Shown here: piece by piece, positions 10,314 to 20,047 of the stretch
Numbering within the stretch: position 1 is the first letter of the stretch
Layout: each line of letters begins with the position of its first letter
NCBI GenBank assembly: GCA_024683035.1
Contig: JAIKYQ010000185.1
Span: forward strand, 1 to 32,251
Direction: 5' to 3'
Source: Eubacterium sp.
Lineage (GTDB): Bacteria > Bacillota > Clostridia > Lachnospirales > Lachnospiraceae
DNA: 32,251 nt
Translations under genes and position numbers: made by a program
Notes under the pieces: model-generated
Told to the model about the DNA's origin: nothing
Seen by the model: the letters and a program-made list of their open reading frames with translations, nothing else
Databases searched by the model: none

Positions 10314-10439
10314 ATAAACAAAACACAAACTGGGCTAAAAGCAACGCAGAATTTGCGCAGGGAAAAAAAGGGTGTTATGATGATACTGCGCAGCTTGATC
10401 CGTCATGGCTGCAGCTTATTGTAAGGCAGGGAACACAAC

Positions 10440-11045
10440 ATGGATATGAACATTGTCTGTCTGGATCTGGAAGGTATTCTGGTTCCGGAAATCTGGATCG
10501 CTTTCGCGGATACCGTCGGCATTCCCGCACTGAGACGCACGACACGTGACGAACCGGACTACGATAAACTGATGAAATACCGGATCGATATTCTGCGGGA
10601 GCACCGGCTCGGTCTTTTTGAAATACAGGATACGATCGCAAAGATCGATCCCTTCCCCGGCGCCCGGGAATTTCTGGAGGCACTGAAAGAAGAAACACAG
10701 GTCATCATCCTGAGCGATACCTTCACGCAGTTTGCCCATCCCCTGATGAAAAAACTGGGATTCCCCACACTGTTCTGCAACACCCTGGAAGCAGACGAAA
10801 AAGGGGTGATCACCGGTTTCCGCATGCGGGTACAAAACTCTAAGTACACGACCGTAAAAGCGCTGCAGTCCATCGGCTTCCAGACTATTGCCGTCGGCGA
10901 CAGCCACAACGATCTGGCTATGATCGAGGCAGGCAAGGCAGGGTTCCTTTTCCGGTCGACCGATCAGATCAAGGCAGCACATCCCGAACTGCCGGCTTAT
11001 GAGGAATTTGACGATCTGCTGGAGGCCATCCGGAACGCACTGTAA
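10440..11045 (+). CDS. thrH: HAD-family phosphoserine phosphatase/homoserine phosphotransferase ThrH
   Basis: CLDLEGILVPEIWIAFADTVGIPALRRTTRDEPDYDKLMKYRIDIL... closely matches the ThrH pattern. Confidence 0.9.
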   Translation: MDMNIVCLDLEGILVPEIWIAFADTVGIPALRRTTRDEPDYDKLMKYRIDILREHRLGLFEIQDTIAKIDPFPGAREFLEALKEETQVIILSDTFTQFAHPLMKKLGFPTLFCNTLEADEKGVITGFRMRVQNSKYTTVKALQSIGFQTIAVGDSHNDLAMIEAGKAGFLFRSTDQIKAAHPELPAYEEFDDLLEAIRNAL

Positions 11046-11050
11046 ATCAT

Positions 11051-11110
11051 GGAGATAAACGGAGAAGGTACCTGAAGCATCTGCTTCGGGTACCTTCTCC
11101 GTTTATCTCC
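11051..11110. terminator. Long inverted repeat between convergent thrH and hom
   Basis: Perfect 22-bp arms GGAGATAAACGGAGAAGGTACC (11051-11072) and GGTACCTTCTCCGTTTATCTCC (11089-11110), with inner GAAGC-ATCT-GCTTC stem. Confidence 0.8.
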
Positions 11111-11122
11111 TGCCGTCTTACT

Positions 11123-12340
11123 TCACCACATCACACGGATCCGGTTCTTTGCGCCGGCAAGATCTTTGTATTTTCCGGCAAATACTGCTTCCTGCACTAT
11201 CCCGGTCAGGAAAGCACATTCCCCCGTGACACCGGGTGCTGTCACAGGCTCCGCTTCGCCAAATAACGCCCGGATCTCCGGCAGCCGCTCTTCCGGTTGT
11301 CCGGATACGCGTACCAGGAAACGGCTCTCTGCTTCTCCGGCCGGCATCAGTTCCAGCTGATCGGCAAGCCAGCCTCCCCGGATATGCTCTGCCGGATGCA
11401 TGGCACAGGCAACCACATCGGCTGCTACCGCGCTGGCGGTCGGCAGACTGCCGGCCCCGTTTCCGTACAGCATGGCGTCTCCCAGCATGTTGCCATGGAC
11501 AAACACGGCATTGAAGACATCGTTGACCGCATACAGCGGACTGTCCGGACGGATCATGACCGGACAGACCCGGGCCGTACAGCCTTTGTCTGTCAGACAG
11601 CTGGACGCCAGAAGTTTGATTCGAGCCCCGAGCGCCTTCGCATATTTAATATCGACAGCCGATATCCCGGCAATCCCTTCCGTGGACACGTCCCGGTAAT
11701 CCACATATTTCCCGTACGCCACTGAAGACAGGATCGCAATCTTACGGCAGGCATCGTGCCCTTCCACATCCGCTTCCGGATTCCGCTCGGCATAGCCTTT
11801 GTCCTGTGCCTCTTTCAGCGCATCGGAAAACTCCGATCCTTCTTCTGTCATCTTGCTGAGAATGTAGTTGGTTGTCCCGTTCAGGATACCGGTCACTTCC
11901 TCGATCCTGTCCGCTGTCAGCGCCTCATTCAGGACACGAATGATGGGGATCCCGCCGCCGCAGCTGGCTTCAAACAGGTAATTGACCTGCTTTTCTTCCG
12001 CTATCTGCAGCAGCTCCGTGCCATGCTGCGCCACCAGTTCTTTATTGGATGTACAGACATTTTTCCCGGCCAGAAGCGCCTGTTTTGTAAACGTATACGC
12101 CGGATCCACACCGCCCATGGTCTCCACAACGATACGCACATCCGGATCCTGCAGAATGACATCAAAATCATGTACCAGTATGGATTCCACCGGATCTCCC
12201 GGGAAATCCCGCAGATCCAGTACATACGATACTTCGATTTCTGTTCCTGCTTTTTTGGTGATCTGGTTTTTATTGGTACGTAAAACCTCAACTACGCCGG
12301 AACCGACCGTTCCGTAGCCGAGTATTGCTGCTTTGATCAC
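11123..12340 (-). CDS. hom: Homoserine dehydrogenase
   Basis: GTG start after GGAGG: VIKAAILGYGTVGSGVVEVL; ETMGGVDPAYTF, NGTTNYILSKM, AERNPEADVEGHDACRKIAIL. Confidence 0.95.
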   Translation of the reverse strand: MIKAAILGYGTVGSGVVEVLRTNKNQITKKAGTEIEVSYVLDLRDFPGDPVESILVHDFDVILQDPDVRIVVETMGGVDPAYTFTKQALLAGKNVCTSNKELVAQHGTELLQIAEEKQVNYLFEASCGGGIPIIRVLNEALTADRIEEVTGILNGTTNYILSKMTEEGSEFSDALKEAQDKGYAERNPEADVEGHDACRKIAILSSVAYGKYVDYRDVSTEGIAGISAVDIKYAKALGARIKLLASSCLTDKGCTARVCPVMIRPDSPLYAVNDVFNAVFVHGNMLGDAMLYGNGAGSLPTASAVAADVVACAMHPAEHIRGGWLADQLELMPAGEAESRFLVRVSGQPEERLPEIRALFGEAEPVTAPGVTGECAFLTGIVQEAVFAGKYKDLAGAKNRIRVMW

Positions 12341-12360
12341 GCTGTTCCTCCGTGCTTCTG

Positions 12361-13495
12361 TCAGATCTGCTGATGTCCTTCTTTCTTCTGGAGAGCCCGC
12401 CATTTCAGGTAGGCATTGATAAACGGATCCAGGTCTCCGTCCAGCACCCTGTCGGCCTGCCCGCGTTCCTCGTCGGTACGCAGGTCCTTGACCAGCGTAT
12501 ACGGCTGCAGGACATACGAACGGATCTGGTGCCCCCAGGCGATATCTGTCTTTTCTCCGCGGATTCCTGCCTCTTTTTCCGCCTGTTTCTCTCTCTCCAG
12601 CTCATACAGCTGCATCCGCAGAACCTGCATGGCCTTATCCTTGTTCTGGAATTGAGAGCGTTCATTCTGACAGGTCACCACAATGCCTGTCGGGATATGC
12701 GTAATCCGGATGGCCGAGGAGGTCTTGTTGATGTGCTGGCCGCCGGCGCCGCTGGAACGATAGGTATCGATCCGGATATCTTCATCCCGGATCTCGATAT
12801 CGATCTCCTGATCGATGACCGGCATCACATCACACTGGCAGAACGACGTCTGCCGTTTGGCCTGTGCATTGAACGGACTGATCCGTACCAGCCGGTGGGT
12901 TCCCTTTTCGGATTTCAGATATCCGTACGCATTCTCCCCGTTGACCTGGAACATGACTGATTTGATTCCGGCCTCGTCGCCTTCCTGATAATCCAGTACT
13001 TCGACTTTGTAGCCTTTGCGTTCCGCCCAGCGTGTGTACATACGGTACAGCATGCCGCACCAGTCCATGGCTTCGGTCCCGCCGGCACCGGACTGCAGCC
13101 GGAGGATAGCGTCACAGTCATCGAACTCTTCGGAGAGCAGCGTTTTCATCCGGATCGATTCAAGATCATTCTTGAATTCCTCCAGCATCTCCCGGACCTC
13201 CGGCACGACGGACTCGTCATCCTCTTCCTCGCCCATCTCGATCATCGTTTCGATGTCTTCCTTGGCGGAAACCAGCTTTTTATACGTATCCCGGTCTTCC
13301 TTGAGACTGCCCAGTTCCTTAACCTGCTTCTGCGCTTCTTCCGGTCTGTCCCAGAAATCCGGTTCCTCCATTTTTCGTTCTAATTCTTCGATCCTCTGCT
13401 CTTTATTGGCGAGGTCAAAGTGAATCCCTCACTTCCACAAGCGGCTGATCGTATGTGCGGATTTCATTTTTCATGTTCTGCAGTTCCACAACCAT
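12361..13495 (-). CDS. prfB: Peptide chain release factor 2 (programmed +1 frameshift)
   Basis: RF2 body with SGAGGTEAMDW and RSSGAGGQHINKTSSAIRITH; short 5' frame MVVELQNMKNEIRTYDQPLVEVRDSL* (ATG at 13495) joins it at CTT-TGA-C. Confidence 0.95.
13414..13420 (-). promoter_or_regulatory. prfB +1 frameshift site CTTTGAC
   Basis: Minus strand GTGAGGGATTCA-CTT-TGA-C; in-frame TGA after CTT with an upstream AGGGA; the +1 frame continues DLANKEQRIEELERKMEEPDFW. Confidence 0.93.
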
Positions 13496-13529
13496 CTTGC
13501 TCACCTTCTTTCTTAGTGAAATTTTATTT

Positions 13530-13900
13530 GATAAGCCTCCGGCAAGTGACGGCTGTTCCGCAGGCTTGCCTGCAGGAACATACCGGAATTTGCCGGGACA
13601 ACAGATATGAGCATGCAGGGCTGCGGCCCGGAATGCGAATATCTGCAGTACCGCGGAAGCTGCTTTGCAGCGAAGCGGTACGAGGCTTATTCATTTTATT
13701 CATGATCCATTCATATCACAGCAGTGCCGTGGCAGCTCGTTTTGTGAGTGAACATTCTGCCAGGAACGCAGCTGAGATCTACTGCTTACGAAGACTTGCT
13801 TCCGAAGTAAGAGAAAATCGTTCGTCGAATGCTTCGGAAGCTTAGCCGGAGTCAGCAGTCAGCTCAGCAAAGTGGGGCAGGTTCACGACAAAACCTGCTG
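13530..13900 (+). ncRNA. Candidate structured RNA or structured repeat in the secA-prfB gap (unnamed)
   Basis: Closing stem ATAAGCCTC/GAGGCTTAT (13531-13539/13682-13690) encloses three hairpins; more hairpins follow at 13710-13752, 13771-13868 and 13877-13898. Non-canonical positions look RNA-like only on the + strand. Confidence 0.4.
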
Positions 13901-13932
13901 CGGCGGCGCTGCGTCCGTCAACGATTCCTGTA

Positions 13933-16536
13933 TCAGGCCGGCTTCCGCCCGCAGCACTGCTTGTATTTCAGTCCGCTGCCGCAGGGGCAGGGATCATTCG
14001 GATAGATCTTTTTATCCTTGCGCTGTTTCGTCTTCTTCGTGCCGCCGTCATCCCGGTTGGTGCCGGTGACCTGCGCCACCTGTTCCCGTTCGACCGGCTC
14101 CTGGATCCGGACATGATACATCAGCCGGATGGTATCCTGCTGGATGCCGCCCGTCATCTCATTGAACATGTCGTACGCGATCATCTTGTATTCGATCTTC
14201 GGATCACGCTGTCCGTATGCCTGCAGGCCGATCCCCTGACGCAGCTGCTCCATATCGTCGATATGGTTCATCCATTTTTCGTCGATCACCTTCAGCAGGA
14301 CCACCCGCTCCAGTTCGCGGATCTTTTCTTCAGACGGGAACTGCGCCTCTTTTTCTTCATAGAGTTTGACGGCTTCTTCTTTGATCTTCTGTTTCAGCTC
14401 TGCCTGATTGCCGCCGGCAATATCGGCCTGTGTGACCGGTTTGATCGGGATGATCGGGATCAGCAGACGATTCAGCTCGTTCACATCCCATTCATTACTG
14501 TCATTTTCCCCAAAACAGGTTTCCACGGTGCTGTCCACCGTATCATAGATCATCTTCATGATGGACTCGCGCATATTTACGCCGTCCAGCACCTCCCGGC
14601 GTTCTTTATAGATGATCTCCCTCTGCTCATTGTTGACACTGTCGTAATCCAGCAGGCTCTTACGGATGCTGTAGTTATTGCTCTCAATCCGTTTCTGCGC
14701 CCGTTCGATCGCCGAAGACAGCATCTTATGCTCGATCTGCTCATTCTCTTCCACGCCCAGAGACGTGAATATGTTCATCAGCTTCTCGGATCCGAACAGC
14801 CGCATCAGATCGTCTTCCAGAGAGATATAGAAGCGGGATTCGCCCGGGTCTCCCTGACGGCCGGAACGGCCGCGCAGCTGGTTGTCGATACGGCGGGATT
14901 CATGCCGCTCTGTGCCGATGATCTTCAGACCGCCGGCAGCGCGTGCCTCGTCGTCCAGCTTGATATCGGTACCACGGCCGGCCATGTTGGTGGCGATCGT
15001 CACGGTCCCCGCCTCACCGGCATGGGAAACGATTTCCGCTTCCACGTCATGGAATTTGGCATTCAGCACCTGATGCGGGATCCCTTCCCGTTTCAGCATG
15101 CGGGAAAGCAGCTCGGAAGTCTCGATCGTGATCGTACCGACCAGGACCGGCTGTCTCTTTTCATGTGAAGCCTTGATCTCTTCGACAACCGCATGGAATT
15201 TCTCTTTTTTCGTCATATAGACGGCATCTTCATGATCCACACGGATCACCGGCACATTGGTCGGGATCTCGATGACGTCCATTCCGTAGATGTCCCGGAA
15301 TTCCTGTTCTTCCGTCAGAGCCGTACCGGTCATGCCGGCCTTTTTCTCATACTTGTTGAAGAAATTCTGGAACGTGATCGTTGCCAGGGTCTTGCTTTCG
15401 CGTTTGACCTTGACATGCTCTTTGGCCTCGATCGCCTGATGCAGACCGTCGGAATAACGGCGGCCCGGCAGCACACGGCCGGTAAACTCATCTACGATCA
15501 TGACCTGGTCGTCTTTGACGATATAATCCTGATCGCGGAACATCAGATTGTGCGCCCGCAGTGCCAGGATCGTATTATGCTGGATCTCCAGGTTTTCCGG
15601 ATCGGACAGGTTCTCAATGTGGAAGAACTGTTCGACTTTGTGCACGCCCTGCTCTGTCAGCGTAACGATCTTGTCTTTTTCATTGACAATGAAGTCACCG
15701 GTTTCGATGATCTCCTCGCCCATGATAGCCGTCATCTTCGTGACTTCCCCGGACGCCTCACCCTTCTGCAGCTGTCCTGCGAGGATATCACAGGTTTCGT
15801 ACAGTTTGGTGGATTTGCCGCTCTGCCCGGAAATGATCAGCGGTGTGCGTGCTTCATCGATCAGAACCGAGTCCACTTCGTCGATGATGGCAAACGCGAG
15901 GTCACGCTGCACCAGCTGCTCTTTATAGATGACCATGTTGTCACGCAGATAATCGAATCCGTCTTCGTTATTGGTGACATAGGTGATATCACAGGCATAC
16001 TGCTCACGGCGCTCATCGTTTTTCATGGAGTTCAGCACGCAGCCGACCGTCAGCCCCAGAAAACGGTGCACTTTGCCCATCCAGGCCGCATCACGTTCCG
16101 CCAGATAATCGTTGACCGTGATGATATGCACGCCGCGGCCCGTCAAGGCATTCAGATAGGCGGGCATAGTGGAAACCAGTGTTTTACCTTCACCGGTCCG
16201 CATTTCTGCAATACGTCCCTGATGCAGGATAATACCGCCGATGATCTGCACGCGGTACGGTTCCAGCCCTTTTCCCGGCTCCGGATCGATATCCGGTCCC
16301 GGCCCGATCACGCGGCGCGCCGCCTCGCGGACTGTTGCGAACGCCTCCGGCAGAAGATCATCCAGGGTCTCTCCGGCAGCCAGACGCTCTTTGAATTCCT
16401 TCGTCTTTCCCCGCAGTTCCTCGTCGGAAAGAGCCACCATGGTATCCCGGTAGGATATGATTTTATCAACCAGCGGCATAATGCGCTTCAGCTCGCGCTG
16501 GGAATGGGTTCCGAATAGTTTCTCGGTAAATTTCAT
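13933..16536 (-). CDS. secA: Preprotein translocase ATPase SecA
   Basis: [49 protein letters not shown]-terminal zinc motif [16 protein letters not shown]. Confidence 0.98.
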   Translation of the reverse strand: MKFTEKLFGTHSQRELKRIMPLVDKIISYRDTMVALSDEELRGKTKEFKERLAAGETLDDLLPEAFATVREAARRVIGPGPDIDPEPGKGLEPYRVQIIGGIILHQGRIAEMRTGEGKTLVSTMPAYLNALTGRGVHIITVNDYLAERDAAWMGKVHRFLGLTVGCVLNSMKNDERREQYACDITYVTNNEDGFDYLRDNMVIYKEQLVQRDLAFAIIDEVDSVLIDEARTPLIISGQSGKSTKLYETCDILAGQLQKGEASGEVTKMTAIMGEEIIETGDFIVNEKDKIVTLTEQGVHKVEQFFHIENLSDPENLEIQHNTILALRAHNLMFRDQDYIVKDDQVMIVDEFTGRVLPGRRYSDGLHQAIEAKEHVKVKRESKTLATITFQNFFNKYEKKAGMTGTALTEEQEFRDIYGMDVIEIPTNVPVIRVDHEDAVYMTKKEKFHAVVEEIKASHEKRQPVLVGTITIETSELLSRMLKREGIPHQVLNAKFHDVEAEIVSHAGEAGTVTIATNMAGRGTDIKLDDEARAAGGLKIIGTERHESRRIDNQLRGRSGRQGDPGESRFYISLEDDLMRLFGSEKLMNIFTSLGVEENEQIEHKMLSSAIERAQKRIESNNYSIRKSLLDYDSVNNEQREIIYKERREVLDGVNMRESIMKMIYDTVDSTVETCFGENDSNEWDVNELNRLLIPIIPIKPVTQADIAGGNQAELKQKIKEEAVKLYEEKEAQFPSEEKIRELERVVLLKVIDEKWMNHIDDMEQLRQGIGLQAYGQRDPKIEYKMIAYDMFNEMTGGIQQDTIRLMYHVRIQEPVEREQVAQVTGTNRDDGGTKKTKQRKDKKIYPNDPCPCGSGLKYKQCCGRKPA

Positions 16537-16539
16537 AGA

Positions 16540-17067
16540 TTATTCCTCCGGTTCGATCAAACCGTATGTGTTTCCTTTTCTCTTGTAAACAACATTCACC
16601 TGATCGGTATCGGCGTTCATAAACACAAAGAAATTATGGCCCAGCAGCTCCATCTGCACACAGGCATCTTCCGGATACATCGGCTTGATGTCAAACCGTT
16701 TGGAACGCACGATGCTGATGTCTTCGCTTTCCATATAGTCATTATCGATATAGGCTTTCTGGAAATTGACGGCACTTTGCTTTTTGTCGATGATCTTGTT
16801 TTTATATTTCCGAAGCTGGCGCTCGATCACTTCCTCAACCAGGTCGATCGATACGTACATGTCATTGCTGACCTGCTCGGAACGGATGATACGGCCTTTG
16901 ACCGGGATCGTGACCTCGATTTTCTGGCGTTCTTTTTCCACGCTGAGCGTTACATGCACGTCTGTATCCGGCGTAAAATACCGGTCCAGTTTACCAAGCT
17001 TCTCCTGTATAGCCTCCCGGAGGCTGGGAGTAATATCCATATTTTTTCCGCTGATTGTAATGTTCAT
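16540..17067 (-). CDS. hpf: Ribosome hibernation-promoting factor, long form
   Basis: MNITISGKNMDITPSLREAIQEKLGKLDRYF plus C-terminal domain EDACVQMELLGHNFFVFMNADTDQVNVVYKRKGNTYGLIEPE. Confidence 0.95.
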   Translation of the reverse strand: MNITISGKNMDITPSLREAIQEKLGKLDRYFTPDTDVHVTLSVEKERQKIEVTIPVKGRIIRSEQVSNDMYVSIDLVEEVIERQLRKYKNKIIDKKQSAVNFQKAYIDNDYMESEDISIVRSKRFDIKPMYPEDACVQMELLGHNFFVFMNADTDQVNVVYKRKGNTYGLIEPEE

Positions 17068-17099
17068 AAAGTGTCTCCTTTCCATGGTTTAACTAACAA

Positions 17100-17129
17100 A
17101 TTATAGCAAATATCTTTGATGGAAATCAA
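17100..17129 (-). promoter_or_regulatory. Sigma-A-type promoter for hpf
   Basis: Minus strand TTGATT-18 nt-TATAAT, about 33 nt upstream of the start. Confidence 0.7.
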
Positions 17130-17196
17130 CATGATCCCAAACTTTCCGTTCTGTTATTCCTATTGTACCATGCCGCCTGACTGCCGACAACTTAAA

Positions 17197-17219
17197 GAGG
17201 ACAGCGTCGCGCTGTCCTC
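17197..17219 (-). terminator. Hairpin terminator downstream of rsmI
   Basis: Perfect stem GAGGACAGCG-TCG-CGCTGTCCTC just past the rsmI stop; the T-tract on the minus strand is weak (TTTAAGTT). Confidence 0.55.
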
Positions 17220-17231
17220 CCGGCATCCTTT

Positions 17232-18098
17232 TCAACCGTCTGTATCTCCGTTTTTCATGACAGCAGCATAGATGTCCCTCTTCCCGCAGCCCCGGTCCCT
17301 GGCCGTCTGCTTCATGGCCTCCTTCTGATCCAGGCCCTGCGCCATATAAAAACGCACATGCTCCGCAATCGTCATTTCCTGCCATGCCGCCTGCTTTTCT
17401 GCCTGCACTGCTTCGCGGCTTCGTCCTTCGATCACCAGTACATATTCGCCTCGGGGTTCCTCCGCGTCCGCGCCATACCGCCGCAGCGCCTCTCCCAGCG
17501 TTTCCCGCAAAACCGTTTCGTGGATCTTCGTCAATTCCCGGCAAAGAGATACTCTGCGCTCTTCTCCCAAAACCGACGCCAGTTCCTGCAGTGTTTTTTT
17601 CAGCCGGTGCGGCGCCTCGTACAGGATGATCGTCCTGGTTTCCCGCTGCAGTTCTTCGAGGATCGCTTCCCGCTCCTTCTTATCCCGCGGCAGGAATCCT
17701 TCCATGGCAAACCGTCTTGCCGGCAGACCCGAAAGGGTCAGTGCCGTAATGCAGGCCGCTGCCCCGGGTAGGGATGTCACTTCGATCCCGGCTTCGGCCG
17801 CCATCGCCACCAGTTCTTCTCCCGGATCCGAAATCGCCGGCGTGCCGGCATCCGTGATCAGCGCAATCGTTTCCCCCTGCAGCATACGGCCGACCAGTTC
17901 CCGCCCGCGGTCAAACCGGTTGTTCTCATGATAGCTGACCATCGGCGTATGAATGTCAAAATGATTCAGCAGCTTTCTGCTGTTCCGCGTATCTTCCGCC
18001 GCAATCCGGTCAGCGCTTTGCAGCGCTTCCAGAACACGCGGCGTTATATCCCCCAGATTCCCGATCGGGGTCGCACATAAAACAAGTCTGCCTGCCAT
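17232..18098 (-). CDS. rsmI: 16S rRNA (cytidine(1402)-2'-O)-methyltransferase
   Basis: MAGRLVLCATPIGNLGDITPRVLEAL, AAEDTRNSRKLLNHF, LITDAGTPAISDPG, LYEAPHRL. Confidence 0.95.
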   Translation of the reverse strand: MAGRLVLCATPIGNLGDITPRVLEALQSADRIAAEDTRNSRKLLNHFDIHTPMVSYHENNRFDRGRELVGRMLQGETIALITDAGTPAISDPGEELVAMAAEAGIEVTSLPGAAACITALTLSGLPARRFAMEGFLPRDKKEREAILEELQRETRTIILYEAPHRLKKTLQELASVLGEERRVSLCRELTKIHETVLRETLGEALRRYGADAEEPRGEYVLVIEGRSREAVQAEKQAAWQEMTIAEHVRFYMAQGLDQKEAMKQTARDRGCGKRDIYAAVMKNGDTDG

Positions 18099-18162
18099 TC
18101 TCTCTTCCTTTCGTGGCTGCATAAACCCGGGCATCCCGCCTGTCATAACCTCTGTTGGCGGA

Positions 18163-18894
18163 TTACGCATGATAGATGCTGCGCACTTCTTCTGTGTATA
18201 CCCCCGGTTCTTCATACACGACCAGCGGCGGTTCGACCGTCATCCGTGCATTGCCTCCGTGCACCGCTTCGATCAGTACCAGATTCGCCTCTTTCCCGAT
18301 GAACGGATGCACCAGCCGCATCCGTTTCGGTTCCAGTTTATACGACCGCAGCGTATCCAGGATCTCCGCGAGCCGGAAAGGCCGGTGCACCAGATACAGA
18401 CGTCCATGATCCCGGAGAAGACCGGCCGCTGTGTGAGCCAGATCCCCGAACGTACAGGATACTTCATGCCTGGCCATTGCCACCTGCCTGTTCGGATTAA
18501 GCTTTCCGTGTGAAGCGATCATATACGGAGGATTGCTGATAAGTACATCAAAAGAAGCCGCCCCGAAACGGGACACGGCTTCCCGGATATCTCCCTCTAT
18601 CACAGAAATCCTGTCTTCCAGATGATTATAGGCAATGCTGCGCCTGGCCAGCTCCACGCTTTCCTTCTGTATTTCCAGCCCCGTGATGCGCGCGTCCGCA
18701 TGACGGGCAGTCAGAAGCAAGGGAAGGATCCCATTTCCGCAGCCCAGATCCAGGATCCGTTCCGCCGGCCGTATTTTCACGTAATCAGCCAGCAGGACCG
18801 CATCCATGCCGAAATGAAATCCGGTCTCTGACTGCAGAATATAGAGCCCGTTCTGCAGATCATCCAGCGTTTCTCCCTGCTGCAGCACAGTCAC
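18163..18894 (-). CDS. tRNA1(Val) (adenine(37)-N6)-methyltransferase-like SAM methyltransferase
   Basis: ILDLGCGNGILPLLLTAR and NPPY motif (ISNPPYM) of N6-adenine methyltransferases; TrmN6-like start. Confidence 0.85.
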   Translation of the reverse strand: MTVLQQGETLDDLQNGLYILQSETGFHFGMDAVLLADYVKIRPAERILDLGCGNGILPLLLTARHADARITGLEIQKESVELARRSIAYNHLEDRISVIEGDIREAVSRFGAASFDVLISNPPYMIASHGKLNPNRQVAMARHEVSCTFGDLAHTAAGLLRDHGRLYLVHRPFRLAEILDTLRSYKLEPKRMRLVHPFIGKEANLVLIEAVHGGNARMTVEPPLVVYEEPGVYTEEVRSIYHA

Positions 18895-20009
18895 TCACTC
18901 TGCTCCTTTTTCCTGCGATTTCTTCTCCTGCTGCGGGAACCGCTTCTTTCACCGCTCTGGCCGGCAGGTTTTTCCGTTTCCGCCGGTCTTTCATCTGCCG
19001 GAACGTTTTTGGCGGCATCTCTGTTCTTTCCGTGTCCGCCGCGGCCTCTGCCGGAACCTTTTGTCTCCGGCTTATCCTGCAGCTTTTCTTCGGATGGTTT
19101 TGCTTTTTCCGAAGGCACTGCTTCTTTTTCCGCCTTTACACGCTCGCGCTCTTTCTCCCGTTCTTTTGCCCGTTCCTTGTTCTTTTTCCGGCGTGTCATC
19201 ACGACTTCCAGCTGATCTGCCGGGAACTCTTCGATTTCTTTGTCGTCCTCGGTTTCGATCAGGACCCGGGCCGTCTGGCGCAGCACATTGACGGTCTGCA
19301 CCTCCCCGGTCTCTTCCCGGTCTGCGATCGATACGATATCCCCGACGCCGGGGAGGCGTTTGTTCAGATATTCGTACGTCTCCTGCTCATTCTTCAGGCA
19401 GCACATAAGCCGCCCGCAGGTCCCGGAGATCTTGGTCGGATTCAGGGAAAGATTCTGCTCCTTCGCCATCTTGATGGATACCGAAGAAAAATCAGAAAGG
19501 AATGTACTGCAGCACAGCGGCCGTCCGCAGATCCCGATACCGCCCAGCAGCCTGGTTTCGTCGCGCACACCGATCTGGCGCAGTTCGATCCGCGTCTTGA
19601 AGACCGAAGCCAGATCTTTCACGAGCTCCCGGAAATCCACACGCCCGTCTGCCGTAAAATAGAACAGGACTTTTTTATTGTCAAACGTAAATTCCGCCTT
19701 GATCAGCTTCATGTCCAGGCCGCGTTCCAGGATCTTCTGCTGGCAGATCCGGTATGCTTCCGCCTCTTTTTCGCGGTTGCTGCGTTCCCGTTCCAGATCT
19801 TCTTCCGTAGCGACCCGGATCACCGGACGCAGCGGCTGCGGCACCCGCTCATCCGCCACCTCTCGGGGCGACAGCACCACACTGCCGCATTCCATGCCGC
19901 GGGTCGTTTCCACGATCACCTTGCCCCCGCTTTTCAGAGGAAGGTCCTGCGGATCAAAATAATATACTTTTCCATTGTTGCGGAATCGAATTCCGATTAC
20001 TTTCGTCAT
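18891..20009 (-). CDS. ricT: PSP1/YaaT (RicT)-family protein with charged C-terminal tail
   Basis: VIGIRFRNNGKVYYFDP, GRVDFRELVKDLASVFKTRIELRQIGVRDETRLLGGIGICGRPLCCSTFL, ISGTCGRLMCCL; Lys/Arg/Glu-rich tail. Confidence 0.9.
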   Translation of the reverse strand: MTKVIGIRFRNNGKVYYFDPQDLPLKSGGKVIVETTRGMECGSVVLSPREVADERVPQPLRPVIRVATEEDLERERSNREKEAEAYRICQQKILERGLDMKLIKAEFTFDNKKVLFYFTADGRVDFRELVKDLASVFKTRIELRQIGVRDETRLLGGIGICGRPLCCSTFLSDFSSVSIKMAKEQNLSLNPTKISGTCGRLMCCLKNEQETYEYLNKRLPGVGDIVSIADREETGEVQTVNVLRQTARVLIETEDDKEIEEFPADQLEVVMTRRKKNKERAKEREKERERVKAEKEAVPSEKAKPSEEKLQDKPETKGSGRGRGGHGKNRDAAKNVPADERPAETEKPAGQSGERSGSRSRRRNRRKKEQSE

Positions 20010-20047
20010 AAACTTCCCTGTTCCCGCGTTCTGTTTTCCGTCGGCGG

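Noticed and set aside
8022-10424. 800-aa + strand ORF
   Set aside because: Antisense shadow of metG and the tatD 5' end; composition atypical (His/Gln/Arg/Phe-rich), no domain motifs.
10194-10440. T-box or other riboswitch upstream of metG
   Set aside because: The leader from the TTGACC/TATACT promoter is only about 90 nt and lacks a recognisable T-box sequence or terminator/antiterminator pair.
13420-13845. 141-aa + strand ORF over the prfB-secA gap
   Set aside because: Overlaps the prfB leader in antisense and runs through the palindromic stems; no RBS or domain; structure explains the sequence better.
13530-13930. raiA-motif RNA because hpf is nearby
   Set aside because: That motif is usually upstream of raiA/hpf; this segment is downstream of secA and on the opposite strand. 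I cannot match it to the consensus from memory, so a cmscan is needed.
15193-16518. 441-aa + strand ORF, and 14113..15168
   Set aside because: Antisense shadows of secA.
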